From positions 1 to 39,875 of the forward strand of contig NZ_MSGP01000107.1 in the NCBI RefSeq assembly GCF_002078235.1: a DNA stretch of 39,875 nucleotides, read 5' to 3'. Below, one piece after another: positions 39,864 to 39,875 of this stretch (position 1 is its first letter; each line of letters begins with the position of its first letter). The notes under the pieces were generated by a model. The model was not told the origin of the DNA, did not search any database, and saw nothing but the letters and a program-made list of their open reading frames with translations. Made by a program: the position numbers and the translations under genes. Source of the stretch: Streptomyces viridosporus. GTDB taxonomy: Bacteria; Actinomycetota; Actinomycetes; Streptomycetales; Streptomycetaceae.

Positions 39864-39875
39864 GCCGGCGGGCCG

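Overview
The window is high-GC DNA from an actinomycete, probably Streptomyces-like: GTG starts are common, genes are packed in short operons with ATGA/GTGA overlaps, and the families are typically actinobacterial (3Fe-4S ferredoxin next to a P450, a mycofactocin-type NDMA-dependent alcohol dehydrogenase, gamma-alpha fused KorA). I count 36 protein-coding genes and one kinase remnant. No RNA gene, CRISPR array, insertion sequence or phage gene was seen.

Layout: (1) 1-3976, propionyl-CoA carboxylase beta and a split methylmalonyl-CoA mutase large subunit, divergent from a TetR regulator. (2) 3977-4712, a 736-base non-coding stretch with several stem-loops and the promoter of the next operon. 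(3) 4713-7261, alcohol dehydrogenase, P450 and ferredoxin, then a broken kinase. (4) 7816-9427, crotonase and SDR. (5) 9592-12304, an ACAD10/11-type kinase divergent from an MFS exporter. (6) 12401-15668, a small unknown protein plus KorA/KorB. (7) 15791-18847, SDR and a second P450, divergent from a second crotonase. (8) 18955-26630, a seven-gene operon: luciferase-like monooxygenase, thiolase, SDR, ACAD11-like dehydrogenase, AceE/transketolase-like E1, NTF2-like protein, SRPBCC protein. (9) 26712-29928, two alpha/beta hydrolases around a class III CoA-transferase. (10) 30188-32914, SDR, NAD-epimerase-like protein and an EchA20-like crotonase. (11) 32990-37596, a LIV-type ABC transporter with a LivH-LivM-LivG fusion, then a one-domain VOC dioxygenase-like protein and a limonene-epoxide-hydrolase-like protein. 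(12) 37842-39757, the solute-binding lipoprotein and an SDR.

Read together this is a catabolic island: uptake by a LIV-type transporter, oxidation by two P450s and a flavin monooxygenase, epoxide/ring chemistry, CoA activation by CoA-transferase, several beta-oxidation steps with chain-specific crotonases, SDRs, a dehydrogenase, a thiolase, and disposal of propionyl-CoA through methylmalonyl-CoA. The substrate is not identifiable from sequence; a hydrophobic, probably alicyclic or methyl-branched compound (terpenoid- or steroid-like) is an inference.

The strongest unexplained signal is a 21-bp inverted repeat (left arm TAAYCWAAC, three bases, right arm GTTTGRTWA) found at ten places, in front of essentially every operon from 4.7 to 37.8 kb, but not in front of the mutase/TetR pair, which has a different palindrome. 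This defines a single coordinated regulon whose regulator I cannot name.
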